Under the pieces are notes generated by a model. The model saw only the letters and a list, made by a program, of their open reading frames with translations, ran no database searches and was not told the DNA's origin. The position numbers were made by a program, and so were the translations under genes. This document shows, in pieces, positions 46,310 to 58,209 of a DNA stretch of 64,000 nt. This DNA comes from Isoetes taiwanensis (Eukaryota > Streptophyta > Lycopodiopsida > Isoetales > Isoetaceae), in the NCBI GenBank assembly GCA_021234155.1, contig JAJEKV010000084.1:1302001-1366000 (forward strand), in the 5' to 3' direction. The number at the start of each line of letters is the position of its first letter. Position 1 is the stretch's first letter.

Positions 46310-47700
46310 ATGCGATCATTAATTATTGGGTGGAAACCTAACCCTAAATAAATGGTGAATTTAGGAAGCGGCTAATATATTAAAAGGGTTAAAATATTAA
46401 ATTAGTTAATATTAGCCAACCTAGAGTTGCCACCAAGCCCATCGTTTGGGCAAGGCCGGGGCTTGCCAATTTGGGACACCAAATTGGGGCATCCACAATT
46501 TTTCCAATTGGTGGGGGGAGGGGGATTGGTGGAGGGAGGAGGCTGGCATTCAACCTTGGCCAGAAGCAAGTATGGAAGCCAGGATAAATAGTAGATCTAG
46601 CTATGATTACGGTTGATAAATGGAAGCCAACTTGGATTCCTAGATAGTCTATGGGATTAACCCTTGTATACTTAAAGAATGGCTAGGATTAACCCTTGTA
46701 TGAATAGATGTATGGTTAAATCTCTATTTTTATGTTCTATTGAGAAGCTATGGATGGATGGATGTATAATGATAGCTATCTTCTACATTCCTCCTAGCGT
46801 TTGTAGGGGATTAAGGGGGTAGAGACTTAAAGGCTGGCTAGCAAAGTAGAGATGCTCTAGCTGGGAATCCCTTGAATCCCATGTATGGGCTGTGCAAGGC
46901 CCACACAGGCATGGATGCTATGTTGTGATTTAACACGGATACTTGGTATGATGGGTAAGCTTGGGGGTAGAGTCTTGCCTAGCTTGGCCTAGGAACTCTA
47001 TAAGTGTGCTAGACTTATAGTCGGTCCCTTGAGTGTGGGCGGGTATGGGTCCGGAGCATTCCACAGGTGCGCGCCAGGACATGCCTATATGGGCGTCTTG
47101 AGTTGAGCAGGCGATGAACGGCCTTTAGATTTAGGGGAGTAAGTCGGGTACGGATGGGGGGTACTGATGCTTGGCATATGTTCTACTCTAGCACACCCGA
47201 GGGGATCCGTCATGTGCAGAGGGGCGTCTCCACTGACACGCATCATGGAATTTGGTAGATGTAACTTGAGTAGTCTCATAGGGTGATTTCATGAGATCAT
47301 CTCCAGAAAGGCTACAATCATGCCATAGCGCATGTTTTGACCTCACGGCAAAGTGTGCCGGGAGGATGGAATCAGGAATACCTAGCCATTATTCTATACC
47401 GGTAGCGCCATGTTGTACTTCTACTCTGCTATTATCTGGAGGCCTTGGCTCTCGTGAGTGCGAGTTAGAGGGTAGAGAGCCATATTTATGGTCGCATTTC
47501 CTTTGTTATCTTTGAAGCCATTACATTTGTTAGTTGTATTGATGATGATGGGTCCGCGTTTAGGTGGTGGTATATTATTTATTTAATTATTGTTGCCATG
47601 TGCTAATATGTATGTACACTTCCGCTATATTAGATTTCCATAGAAAGCGTGGGGCGAATGACACCTCCATGTCCTTCACTCGGACACTTGGCCATCACAA
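46310..47700 (+). mobile_element. Ty3/gypsy LTR, inverted relative to the other copies
   Basis: The reverse complement follows the copy B LTR from about 19200 down to about 17890, with shared blocks such as CCTAAATCTAAAGGCCG, GACTATAAGTCTAGC and GGCGAATGACACCTCC. It is clearly diverged. Together with the next LTR it forms an inverted pair. Confidence 0.75.
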
Positions 47701-47799
47701 AATTGAATTAGAGTGGGAGCGAACCTTTAAAATTAAGGGAAAGAAATGCATGCATGGAAGGGAATTTCTCGTATTTATACGATGGGAGACAGCGTATGT

Positions 47800-48660
47800 G
47801 GTTTTGAGGAGGCATCCCTCTCACGAGCATGGCCGGATCCACTGGGTGTGCCTAGAACACATGCCACATGTTGACCCGCATCAGGTACGGGCTTACTCCC
47901 TTAAATCTAAGGAATAGCTCCTGCGCGTTAGGCCCTGGGGCGTATAGACACGTCGCTGCGACCCGAGTGTCAGTCCATACACAGCCCACATTGATTGGCG
48001 GACTATAAGTCTAGCGCACATTATAGGAGTCACAGCCCAGCCAAGCTAGGCAAGACCCACCCCCATTTCACCATCATACCTATTGTCAGATCTTTGAATG
48101 CAACATAGCAGCCACGGTCCGAGGTGGGCTCTTGTGCAGGAGTCACATATATTGGGATTTAAGGGATTATAGCTAGGAGCATCTCTATTTCTACATACCT
48201 TTAGATCTCTACACATAATTCCCACATCTGGGAGGAGCAGAAGAGAGAACGCCATTATACATCCATCCATCCATAGCCGAATAGAACATAAAATAGAGAT
48301 TAACCATACATCTCTATTCATACAAGGTTAATCTATAGCTATCTTCTAAGCATACAAAGGGGTTAATCGACTATCTAGGAATCAAGCTATCTCATTACTA
48401 ATGAGAATCATATAGCTAGATCTACTATCTCTCGGTTTCCATCATGCAGGTGGGGCATGGTTGAACAATAATATACCGATACATAATCAGATCCCCAGCC
48501 CCCCAATTTGGGTGTCCCAAATTGGCAAGCCTGCCTTGCCCAATCGATTTGGGCCAGGTGGCAACTCTAGATTGATTAATATTAAGTAATTTAATATTTT
48601 AACCCCCCTAAATTCGAATTAGGGTTTAAGGTTAGGTTTCCACCCTAATAATTAATATGG
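47800..48660 (-). mobile_element. Ty3/gypsy LTR fragment, direct relative to copy B
   Basis: Follows the copy B LTR from about 18370 to 19230 (for example GGTACGGGCTTACTCCC, GCTAGGCAAGACCCACCCC, TTGGGCCAGGTGGCAACTC). It is truncated at its left end, where it abuts the inverted LTR. No internal retroelement sequence lies between the two. Confidence 0.75.
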
Positions 48661-49596
48661 TGTATGTAGAGAAGCGAACCAAGGAGACTCTCACAGATAT
48701 ATTTTTATTTTTTTTTGTCGCACTTGATTCTATCATCTACGGTGATTAGTAAAAAGGATACAATTTTGAATAGTTAAAACAAGTGGAGTATCAGCATTGC
48801 ACAAATAATCACAGCTTGCTACGGCTTCAACGGGCTTAGAGATCTTTGCTTTCCGGAGGAATGTATCGCGGTCCTCACGGCGAAATTTGAGAGAGGAGGT
48901 ACTCGGGGAAAAGCGGGTTTTGCTTGCTCAAGGATGCATGACTTGATCTACGAGTTGGAAAGGTTACTCCAAAAACATAAACTGTGCTCAAGAAGTTTGC
49001 CATCGTGATCTTTCAGAGCACAAACAAACAAACAAATAAAAGAAGACTAAAAGCTAAGTTACCACTAAGCTGAAGCTAAAAAAGAATGAAAAAACATACA
49101 GCTAGGTACACTTTTTGATGTAGCACCGGTGACTTGACTAGGCAAGCGTCTTGAGATAAAATTGGAGCAGCCCGGTATTTCATGGAGAATTTTGGTCTAA
49201 ACCCGAAGATTAGTGATGATTATATAGGATTACTTGCAATTAATTTTGGTGGGACCACGCATTAGCAACTAAAATTTTTGGCCATTGTGCCCGGCCCAAT
49301 TAATATGCCATAATGGCGGTATATGTGTCATAAAAATGGCAGGCGACACCTATAAAATACTGTCGTATTTATTATGCCGGTCGAATTAATTATGACTGGC
49401 TGAATTAATTAGGCCAAATCTTGGTGTTCGGAAACCACTCCTAGCTATACCCAACAGAGGTACACGGTACGTTGTGATTTGAGTTTGCAATGATCATCTA
49501 CGTTTGAATACTACCCATCATGACACATTCAAAAAAATTCAAATATGTTCATCAAAACAACCATGATGTACATGCCAATCTTATACCATCATATCT
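48661..49596. other. 5' flank of the diverged DUF8039-like gene
   Basis: No coding segment recognised. TTTGCCATCGTGATC at 48996-49010 resembles the palindromic motif. At 49310-49420 there are TAATGGCGG, ATGCCGG and GGCTGAATTAATTA words, like those in the spacer upstream of the unit's DUF8039-like ORF (about 4160-4230). Confidence 0.4.
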
Positions 49597-50388
49597 TTGA
49601 GATATTTGCAGAATTCAAATTCCACATATGCGAGATTTGAACTTGGCATTAGATCCATTCTTGATCAACCAGGTACTCATAAGAATTCTACTCAGGTGCT
49701 TCACAAGCCATCTTCTCAGGCGCTCATGCATTCTTCTCATATGTTCAATTCAATCTTCTCCGGGGCTCATGGGGCTTCTGTTGTCTCCATTGACAAGGTT
49801 CTTGACGGTGCAGCTAGACTGCAATTTAAGGAGCCTGAAATAGAGAATGTACAGCAAGCACGTGGTGCATTCATATTGTGGCCCTCAGTTGACATTGTAA
49901 CTGAAGCAGCAGCTAAAGACTAGGCAGTCGACACCTTTGAACGGAAAATCAAGAAAATAGATTGGCAGGTCCAAGCTAAAGAGGGGAGGCCTCCAACTAA
50001 GGTAGCCACTAGAGATGACTTCATAGAATGCACTTGCAAGCTAATGCATAAGTGCTGTAACCAACCTTATGGCATGGGTACAATAATATTCACATATCCA
50101 AATCATTCTGTATCTGGCTTGCCCCTAGGGGATGAGTTCATTGCTGCCACAGTGATGGAGGTGCTTGATATGGCAGCAAATCGTTCAATGAGGTATGTAG
50201 CTTGCATCAAGATGCCTCAGCTGCATGATCTGGTGCATTGGGAGATTCATGGTGGACGAGAATCTGTCCATGATTCTGCAAAAGCTGTTGATGATGCATC
50301 GGAGGCCAAGATCAAGCATTTCCAAGAATTAGATTCTGTTATTTTGAAGAGACCATGTAATAGCAATAAAAGAAGAGCCTCAAACTAG
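49597..50388 (+). pseudogene. diverged DUF8039-like protein with one in-frame stop
   Basis: One continuous frame of about 264 codons interrupted only by a TAG at 49921-49923. The first part carries VVSIDKVLDGAARLQFKEPE then QQARGAFILWPSVDIV, matching the order and spacing of the unit's GQIPLPFPEPELDK / AIGSFVLWCK. The next block KKIDWQVQAKEGRPPTKVA parallels KGINWQVREDD. The second part (IECTCKLMHKCCNQPYGMGT, then RSMRYVACIKMPQLHDLVHW and a Lys/Arg-rich end) has no match I recognise. It is on the plus strand and not associated with a methyltransferase-like gene that I can read. Probably another member of the same transposon-protein family. Confidence 0.5.
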
Positions 50389-53300
50389 CAAAAAGGCACG
50401 CCAGAGGCCAAGAAAATAAAGGCGCATGAAAATAAGGGCAAAGTAATATACATTGAGTGAAATTGGATACCAAAAGATAATGAAATGTCATTTACGTCTT
50501 TTTAAAGTTTCACTATTAGTGCATGAATGGAATGCTTACTTCACATAATTAGGCACTTGATTAAGATGAGCTTGTTTGCTCGATGTCTTCATTAGTTTGT
50601 AATGTTGGTGCTTGGGCTTCCTTATATGCTCAATAAATTGAATTCGTGTTAAGAAGGAAGGCTTCAACCTCTTGAGATACACTCGTGCTGATGCTTGAGC
50701 AATCAGTTGATCAAATTCATCTAGATCGAAGTTCAAATTCACATGGCCCTTCTTTTTTTGCATTTTTCTTTGCAAACAAAATTCACAAGTTATGCTCGTT
50801 GAAGTTGTTTGTTTAATCAATTGCAAAAAATGTTATTGCCATTTGAGCAAAAAAATGTTATTGCCACTCTTTTGAAGACCTATGAGATGCTCGAAGACAA
50901 ATTTATGAATCTGCTGCATAAACTAGAGCAGTGTTAGAAATGTCAACATCTTCTATAAAGGAAGATTTTCCAATTCGTTGTTTCAATAATTTGCAATTTG
51001 ACACATGGATTCTCCTCCATGCATGATGGCTTTAATCAATTCATTACTGACATATACAGACATGTTGCAGTGGTATCGATGACATTATGATGGTTTGTAC
51101 AATCGCTGGTTTATGCCATTCAGACTCAATGTACAAAAATTTGGACCCTAGAGGAAAAATGTGTCTGCACCATTGAAGAGTAAACAAACAATCTGCTTAA
51201 AGTTCAAACATGCAAACATCATTTTAATACAAGTAGGGAAGGTTCGTTGCAACATGTAGCTCAAACAAACGACCATGACACCACGAGTTGCTAGATTCAT
51301 TTGGTGAGTTAAATAAACACATGGAACTTACAAAAACTAGCAAGACAAGATGAAATGTCAAAGAAAGGAAGAAGGATAAGCAAGAGAGTTGAACAAAGTA
51401 CGAAACCTTGGCAAAGGAGCATATTAAAGGCTAGAGGAAGAGCATACAAGGCTAAAAAGGGAAGAATAAGAGACAAGTTTGCTTGGTGGCGTTGGCTTCC
51501 TTTATATCTCCTTAAGAAACATTTGAGCACTCCATATTTGTCTCAAACAATGAGCATTTCAATTCCCAACTATCCACCTCTTGAAAAAGATGTGCAAAGA
51601 ATGACGGTTAGGCAGGTAAAAGGAAAAGGAAACACAATAGGTTAGACGAGCAAAATAGAAGGATCAAAGGCAATAGGGTTGGCGAAAATAAACAATAGCT
51701 TTGTTGCAACTTTTAGATCAGAAACATTAGAGCACTCCATGTTTTCTCAAACAATGAGCATGCCAATTCTCAACAATCCACCTCTTGAAAAAAGATGCAA
51801 AGCATAGGGGTTAGGGGTAAAAAAGAGAAAGGATCAAGGCAATAGGACTGGAAAAAATGAACAAGGATATCGTCGTAATGAAAAGAGCAAGGTGATCTTT
51901 ATATTGAACACACGTACAAAAGACCAAGGCAAACTCCATATTAAAGGCAAGTAATACAAGATTGTCTTAGCGCTTCCATAAAATGAGGAGAACATGCAAA
52001 AGGCGAGAAAGAGGCATGATGGCGTAAAGGAAAAAAATCTCGAGGAGCAAAACCATGTTTCATCTTTTATGCTATTACTTACCGACAAAAAGATTTCTAA
52101 ATGCAAATTCACTTGATCAAAGTTTCAAATTGAGAACTTCTATAAATCACGAGGTTCTTGAGTTTCCAATCCAATAAGTTAACATCTTTGACTTACCATG
52201 AATGGGGTGGAGCGAGGGAGAAAGCGTGAATGGGTTGGAATGAGAATGGATCGAGATCAAAGTTTAATTGGACAACTTCAATTTCCACCAAACAGAGAAC
52301 CAAACACGTGTAACTAAGCCCTCAAAGGAAGGAAAATAAAAGCTGTAAATGTAAAGTGTGAGGCCGAAACACCAATGGCGGTAAAAATACAATCATGAAA
52401 GAAATTAACTACTTAAGAAAGTGCACTACTTAAAGAAATTAACAAAGCAAAAGTGAAGATTATAATAGCAGGCCCGAGAGCTGTATTGCGACCAAAAGAG
52501 CGTGCAATGGCTATGGGAAGCTTACAACAACAATTGAAGGATAATCATGTCGATTGACTAGCGGCCATAAATTATTATAGGTATAAACCTTATTAAACAC
52601 CTCTTCAAATAAGGATGGATGCTACGGTCTGCGGCAACTATCACGCAGCACCTTACGAATCATGTTTTTTCGATTTTTTGTAGCGAAGCATTACGGATTG
52701 TAAAGCTCTGTCGATGGTATGTGAACGCCAGATGTCCAAGTTCCTTGAACTTCTTTGTGAACTTTGTACATGTGTGACTCCAAATACAAATGTATCACGT
52801 AAATCACATCTCAAATGCCAGGGATATTTATTACGGCGTGGGATATATATGCTTGGAACAAATAACAACAACAAATTTGTATGCCCTTGGCAATGAAGCA
52901 ATGCATATATTTTCTATGACCTTAGCAATGAGCAATCGTGCACTTAGCAGCTCTCATTTAGGTGAGCCCAAAGCGGTGCCATATGGAGATGCATGTTGCG
53001 CCATGTTCTAACGGCAATCCTTAAATTTTAATACATATAATGGCAATGTTTTTCTTTGTATATCTAGTTAGATTTAGGTAAAGATGACATCTTAAGGATG
53101 ATTGCTAAGACAAATGAAAAAGCAAGATACCAATGCCAATCTTTTCGAAGACTATCATGATTGTTAGAACGGCAAGAATAGCATATACTTTTAGTGAGGC
53201 ACCGGAGTTAAATATAGCTTTAGCAGCCCGCGATTTATCTCTTACACAAAGGCGACATTTATCTTGCCGTGGCACTCTCCATGTGACTATTATTGAGGCT

Positions 53301-56300
53301 GACTAACATAAGTAAATGATAATCCGGTCGTTCTTTTACCAGGTCCCAAATTTCAAGGGAAGGTAAGCGGTAAACTTTTCCGCGTAGACTTCCGAGAACT
53401 TTATACTTTCAAATTTCAACTGCAAAGGGATTGGAGGCATGCACCAATTTCACTCGAAAATTTGTGGGAGGAAATAGAATGTTTCTTGCCACCATCCAAG
53501 TATCTTGCTTTAAACCTATGCCTTTGTTTCAACATATTACGGGACATTCTTATGACTTCCATGAAAGCAGTGTAGCTTGTCGTATCACCGAGAGGATGCA
53601 GGAAGCGTAAGAAACAACACATTAATAATGTAACCATTGACTTGAAGTGTGCGCAAGTGTTAGGCGCTACAGAATGATTAAAATGAGCTATCAAATCCCA
53701 AATGGTACCAAATATTGTGATCGGTGTAAGGAGTGACAAATTAGGTGAAACGTATTATTTGGGAGAGCGAGAGTTCTGTTTCAAAATTCTTCAAGGCAAT
53801 ATATATAGTGAAAAGGATGGTTTTGACCTTTATAATGATGCTAAAAAGGTTGATAACTCAAAAGTTGAAGCGTAAGCGCAATTCTTTGATGCTACAAAGG
53901 ACAGAAATTGGAGCAGGGGTTGCCAAGACCCACATAGATTTGTTGAGTCCATTCACTGTTTTCCACAAAGAGGATGTCTGTTCGAGGCGGGGTTCTAGGA
54001 AAGAAATTTGGTGGCGTTTGTATGGGTGGTATTGACTGGCGGGTAGGAAGTGCTGTGCAGGCAACATTCATTATTCCGCCGCGCTTACTACTTTACACGA
54101 AGACTTACCCGACCCAATTTTTTACGGTGCTGGCATGATATTCATGGCGGATGATATGATCGCCTCCAAATAAGAATCGGGGCAAAAGAATGCAAATAAG
54201 AATCGGGCAAGAATACCTTGTTTTTCAGCTACAAGGGACTTCAAATAGAAATGGCATGTCTTCCACGAGAGAGTGCTTTGCCAACCAATTGGCGTCCATA
54301 AATTGAAAAGCGGGGTTTTGTCCATGATGGGCAGTTAGCGAGAAATCTTTGTTGAATAGGTTTTCCCTAAGGAATTTACACTAACCAATGCAACATTTAT
54401 AGTTAAGAAGATGCAACATAATCTCGTTGCTAACTAAAAAGCTTAGCATTTTATCCATATTTCTAAATGCAAGCACTGGCTATTGGCTTAGTGACCATCC
54501 TAGATCATACATTGTTTAAGGAGTTTTGGAAACTGCATATTACAAACAAGTAACAGGTAGGCCCCACAACTAGTATTGTTGCAACTTCTTTGTATTTGGA
54601 ATGACTATAGTATATTAGGGCGAGAGAAAGCGTCATTTGTGCTTGCAAAAATAGGCACATTTTCTCAATGCTTTTGCTTAGGCCAATTGCCATATTGATT
54701 TTCCAAGTTGGTGCTTTATTATTTTTATTTCTTTTTAAACACTCAATGACCTTTAGATATGGCAGCTTATGTAACCTCCTCATGCTGATTAGAATCCCGG
54801 CGGGTTGCTCGTGCAATGGAGCTTGGTCAAGGTGACAGCTTATTATAGGAATTAAAGCAGGATTGTAAATGCCTTGCCAATAGCTCAATTCTTACTTGAG
54901 TGATACGTTCGCGGAGGTCTCCTATGTTGATATAAGCTCGTCCAAAGGCTTTCGTGACCCAATGAACGCAATTTCGTCCAATTAGCATGTCTAATAAGAC
55001 ATGCTATTACCAAAAAGCGTCCTCTTGAAATAATAGCTACCAAATAATGTTGACTAATTGGAAAGAAACTAAGGAAAAAGCTGTTTTTTAGAAGCGAAAG
55101 CGGAGTCTTTCCAAGGGGCACGACTAGTTAGTCACGAAGCAAGACCTTACCTTTGCATTAAGCTACCAAAAGACATATTTGAGGACTTGTGTAAGCTATC
55201 TAAGCAATACTTACGATTGCCAGTTTTTGTTGGTATGAATCATACCATAATATACTCCATTTACATTGCATAGCTGCCGGATCACACAAGCAGGGGAGAC
55301 TTCCAAATATGAATTTCAAACACCAAACTATAAAGGGAATTATGATAGCCAAGTCGAGATCATTGAAAGGATATTGGGATTACCTTTAAGAAAATGGGCA
55401 AGGGAAAGGCACATTCAGATGCATTTTAAAGGGCGAGGAATTAGTAGATGTACTAGAGGTAGGTTCTCATTTAAATTTCAAAAACATTCTTACCTTAAAC
55501 ATGATCTTCCTACCAAAATTTCTACTTGGATAAGTTACCTTACGAGGAAGAGTTAAGTTCTTGTAGACTCTCCATAATTTGTGCAAGAGCCATAAGCGAT
55601 ATCGCGAATGAATGAAACCTTTCGGCATACCTTACGCTTTGATAAGAATTTTTTTGCCTCACTCTTAAAATAAGCGGTCTTTTATAAAGCTCAAATGGGC
55701 ATACCAGGTCAAGGTTGGGCTCATGCTTTTTAAGGGTAATAAATCAGAACGGAGAATTGACTTATGGTCAAGCGGCATCTAAAAACTATTTGCTTTTTTT
55801 CTTTTGTAAGTACATGGCAATTATCTCCATCACTCTAGGTTTGCTTTCATGAGAGTTCAAAGCGACAGAAAATTGCGTGACCTTTATCCACTTAGGTGCC
55901 ATATTTTTACCCATTTTTAATTTCATGCTTAGTAGATTTTTTGAAAAAAGCGGATCTTACTACGGCAAAAGCAATACCATTTCAATTTTTAATGAGGTGG
56001 ACATGCTACGTGGATAGTCTAGAATTGCAAGGAGGGTTGCACGCTTTGGTTAGGCTGGCATGCTAAAAAAAAATATAAAAAAATAAAATAAAAGAAGAGC
56101 AAAACAAGCGAAAAAACCTTCCAAAGGTGTCAAGAAGATAACCAACCAAGCAGTAAAGGAATTCATTAACATCTTCATGATGTGGAAAGCATTGTTGTTC
56201 TATATTCATCATGCCTTAGGGCCAAGAAGGATATACATCAAGAAGTTCATATTACTGTAAAAGAGATGACTGGTAAGCACGTACCATGCTCATCTTTCTT

Positions 56301-58209
56301 AAAGAGCTAGCATTGGAAAGGAAGGTTCATATGTTTTACTGTGAGAAGATTGAGAAGAGGTCACCTTAAACCATGTTGATCTCAAGGATGAAAAATTTGT
56401 TTTAATTTAAGGCAAATATCCTCTTGTTTGTTGCCTCAATGAGTAAAATGTTACTAGCTTGCTAGCTTAAAACGAGTAAATTGCTAGCTTAAAGTTAATC
56501 AAAACGGGTTATGCTTGCTAGCATAAAATTCTCAAATTAGCATTTGATTATAGCTTCTATATGCGAGATCTGTATTTCTCTTGCAGATCTTGTGTGGCGG
56601 ACCTTGCGTTTCTTCCTCCTAGAAGGAGCTTATGGAGATGCCTTCGCCAAATCTGATTTCTTGCTCCTAAAAGGAGCCTGTGCAGGTTAAAACAAAGACA
56701 AGCCATTTTTTCACAGTAGGTTTGAGTAGAAACCTGAAAGGAACTAAGTCACATTTTGAAATATCTGGAAGGGACTCAAAGCTGCGGCTTTGGTCACCGC
56801 AGGAGTTCAACTCTGGCGATTAAAATGTTAGTATTTGTAAAATTAATTCAAGAAAGCGTAATGCAAGTCAAAATGTAGGTAAAAATTTGAGTTCTAAGTG
56901 GGCCCCAGAATCTGAGCAAATGAAACTTCGAGAAGAAGGCAGAACACATAGCGCGGTATCTCGGTGAATGCGCGGGGAATTTTACCATAAAGCAAACTTC
57001 ACGTGGCAGAAAGGCCTGCGTGGGCTTTTGCGGAAGGCGGGCCTCCGTATTTGCTTGACCTCCCGGAAAAAGTCCGCGAGAACCCACTATATGGAGCGAA
57101 GCTTTACATTTGTGCAGGGCATAAATCCGAGGTAAAAATAAGCGAAATCAGCGATAAATAAGAAATCCCGAAGATGCAAAATCGCGTCGAAGGTAAATTG
57201 CGATGTCAGTTTTTGTTGTTCCGCCGACTTTTCGGGTATAGAAAAGCGAGGACCGTGTCACAATTTAATTGGACCGCGGGGCGAAATACGGCAGATAAAA
57301 GCTAATAACTTTTCCATATAAAGGGAATGGCCCATTTGGGCTTGATTCAAGCATAAGAAAATCGGCCAGAAATGGCGGGGCGAAATGATTCAGCTTCTTG
57401 GGAATCCAACCCGATCATCATTATTGGCGATGAAGGAGTGATTTAGGTACGCATTTCATTAGATTGATCAGCGCCGTAATGGGGCCAGCCAGATATTCAC
57501 TATCTGAAATATGAAACAGTGGAACAAAGTGGAAATGTAGACGACAACGGCCGGAATGTAGACCACGACAACGGCGCTTAAAATCTACAAAAACATGACC
57601 GCGTGGCGACATAAACGAAGCGGATAAAAATTTGAATGCAGCTAAGCGAGTCCTTTACATATATAAGGAAATTGGTAGGCTTTCTGGCGAAAGCGAGGCG
57701 GCCGTAGCGGCTGATCGCGAACCCTTGTCCCCTATAGCGTGGAGGAGGGATTGGTACATTTGTTATGGTACGCGTGTCAACAATCAATAATGGCTGGAGC
57801 GAGCGCCACAAAACATTGAATATTTTGTCACTGTAATTTCAGGAAATGAAAGTGTGCTAAAAATGGCTACGTGGCGGCATAGGGTTGGACGAGGGGGCAG
57901 AACAGCTCCTAACTGTTCTTTACGTAGCCCCTAAAAGTTTCCGTAACAGTGTATAATGCCTAGGCTTTTACGAGTTCTTTACATGTGTAGTTATGATATA
58001 CGTACCGTTATCGGGGCATTCCAAGCAGGTGGGAAACGTACATTGTGAAGTATCTATGGTGGAGATCTTGCAAAGTGAGAAATAGACGGGAATCCATTTC
58101 CTTTCCTCCGGACTTCTGCAGTTCTATTCCGGCAAACTCTCTGGCTCATCAGGTTCCGTTGCCTCGGTGAATTTTTTCTTCGTTCTTCTCGTCTGTTTCT
58201 TGAAGAATC
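50389..58209. other. gene-poor intergenic region upstream of the RRM gene
   Basis: Short frames such as 50536-50826 (minus) and 51355-51645 (plus) show no domain. Around 56430-56540 there is a cluster of TTGCTAGCTTAAA words. The promoter and 5' UTR of the RRM gene presumably lie in the last few hundred bases; a pyrimidine-rich leader is visible at about 58170-58200. No gene is supported. Confidence 0.45.
51522..51846. repeat. two-unit direct repeat, about 208-bp spacing
   Basis: GAGCACTCCAT, then CTCAAACAATGAGCAT, CCACCTCTTGAAAAA and CAATAGG occur in the same order at 51522-51640 and 51730-51846. Confidence 0.65.
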
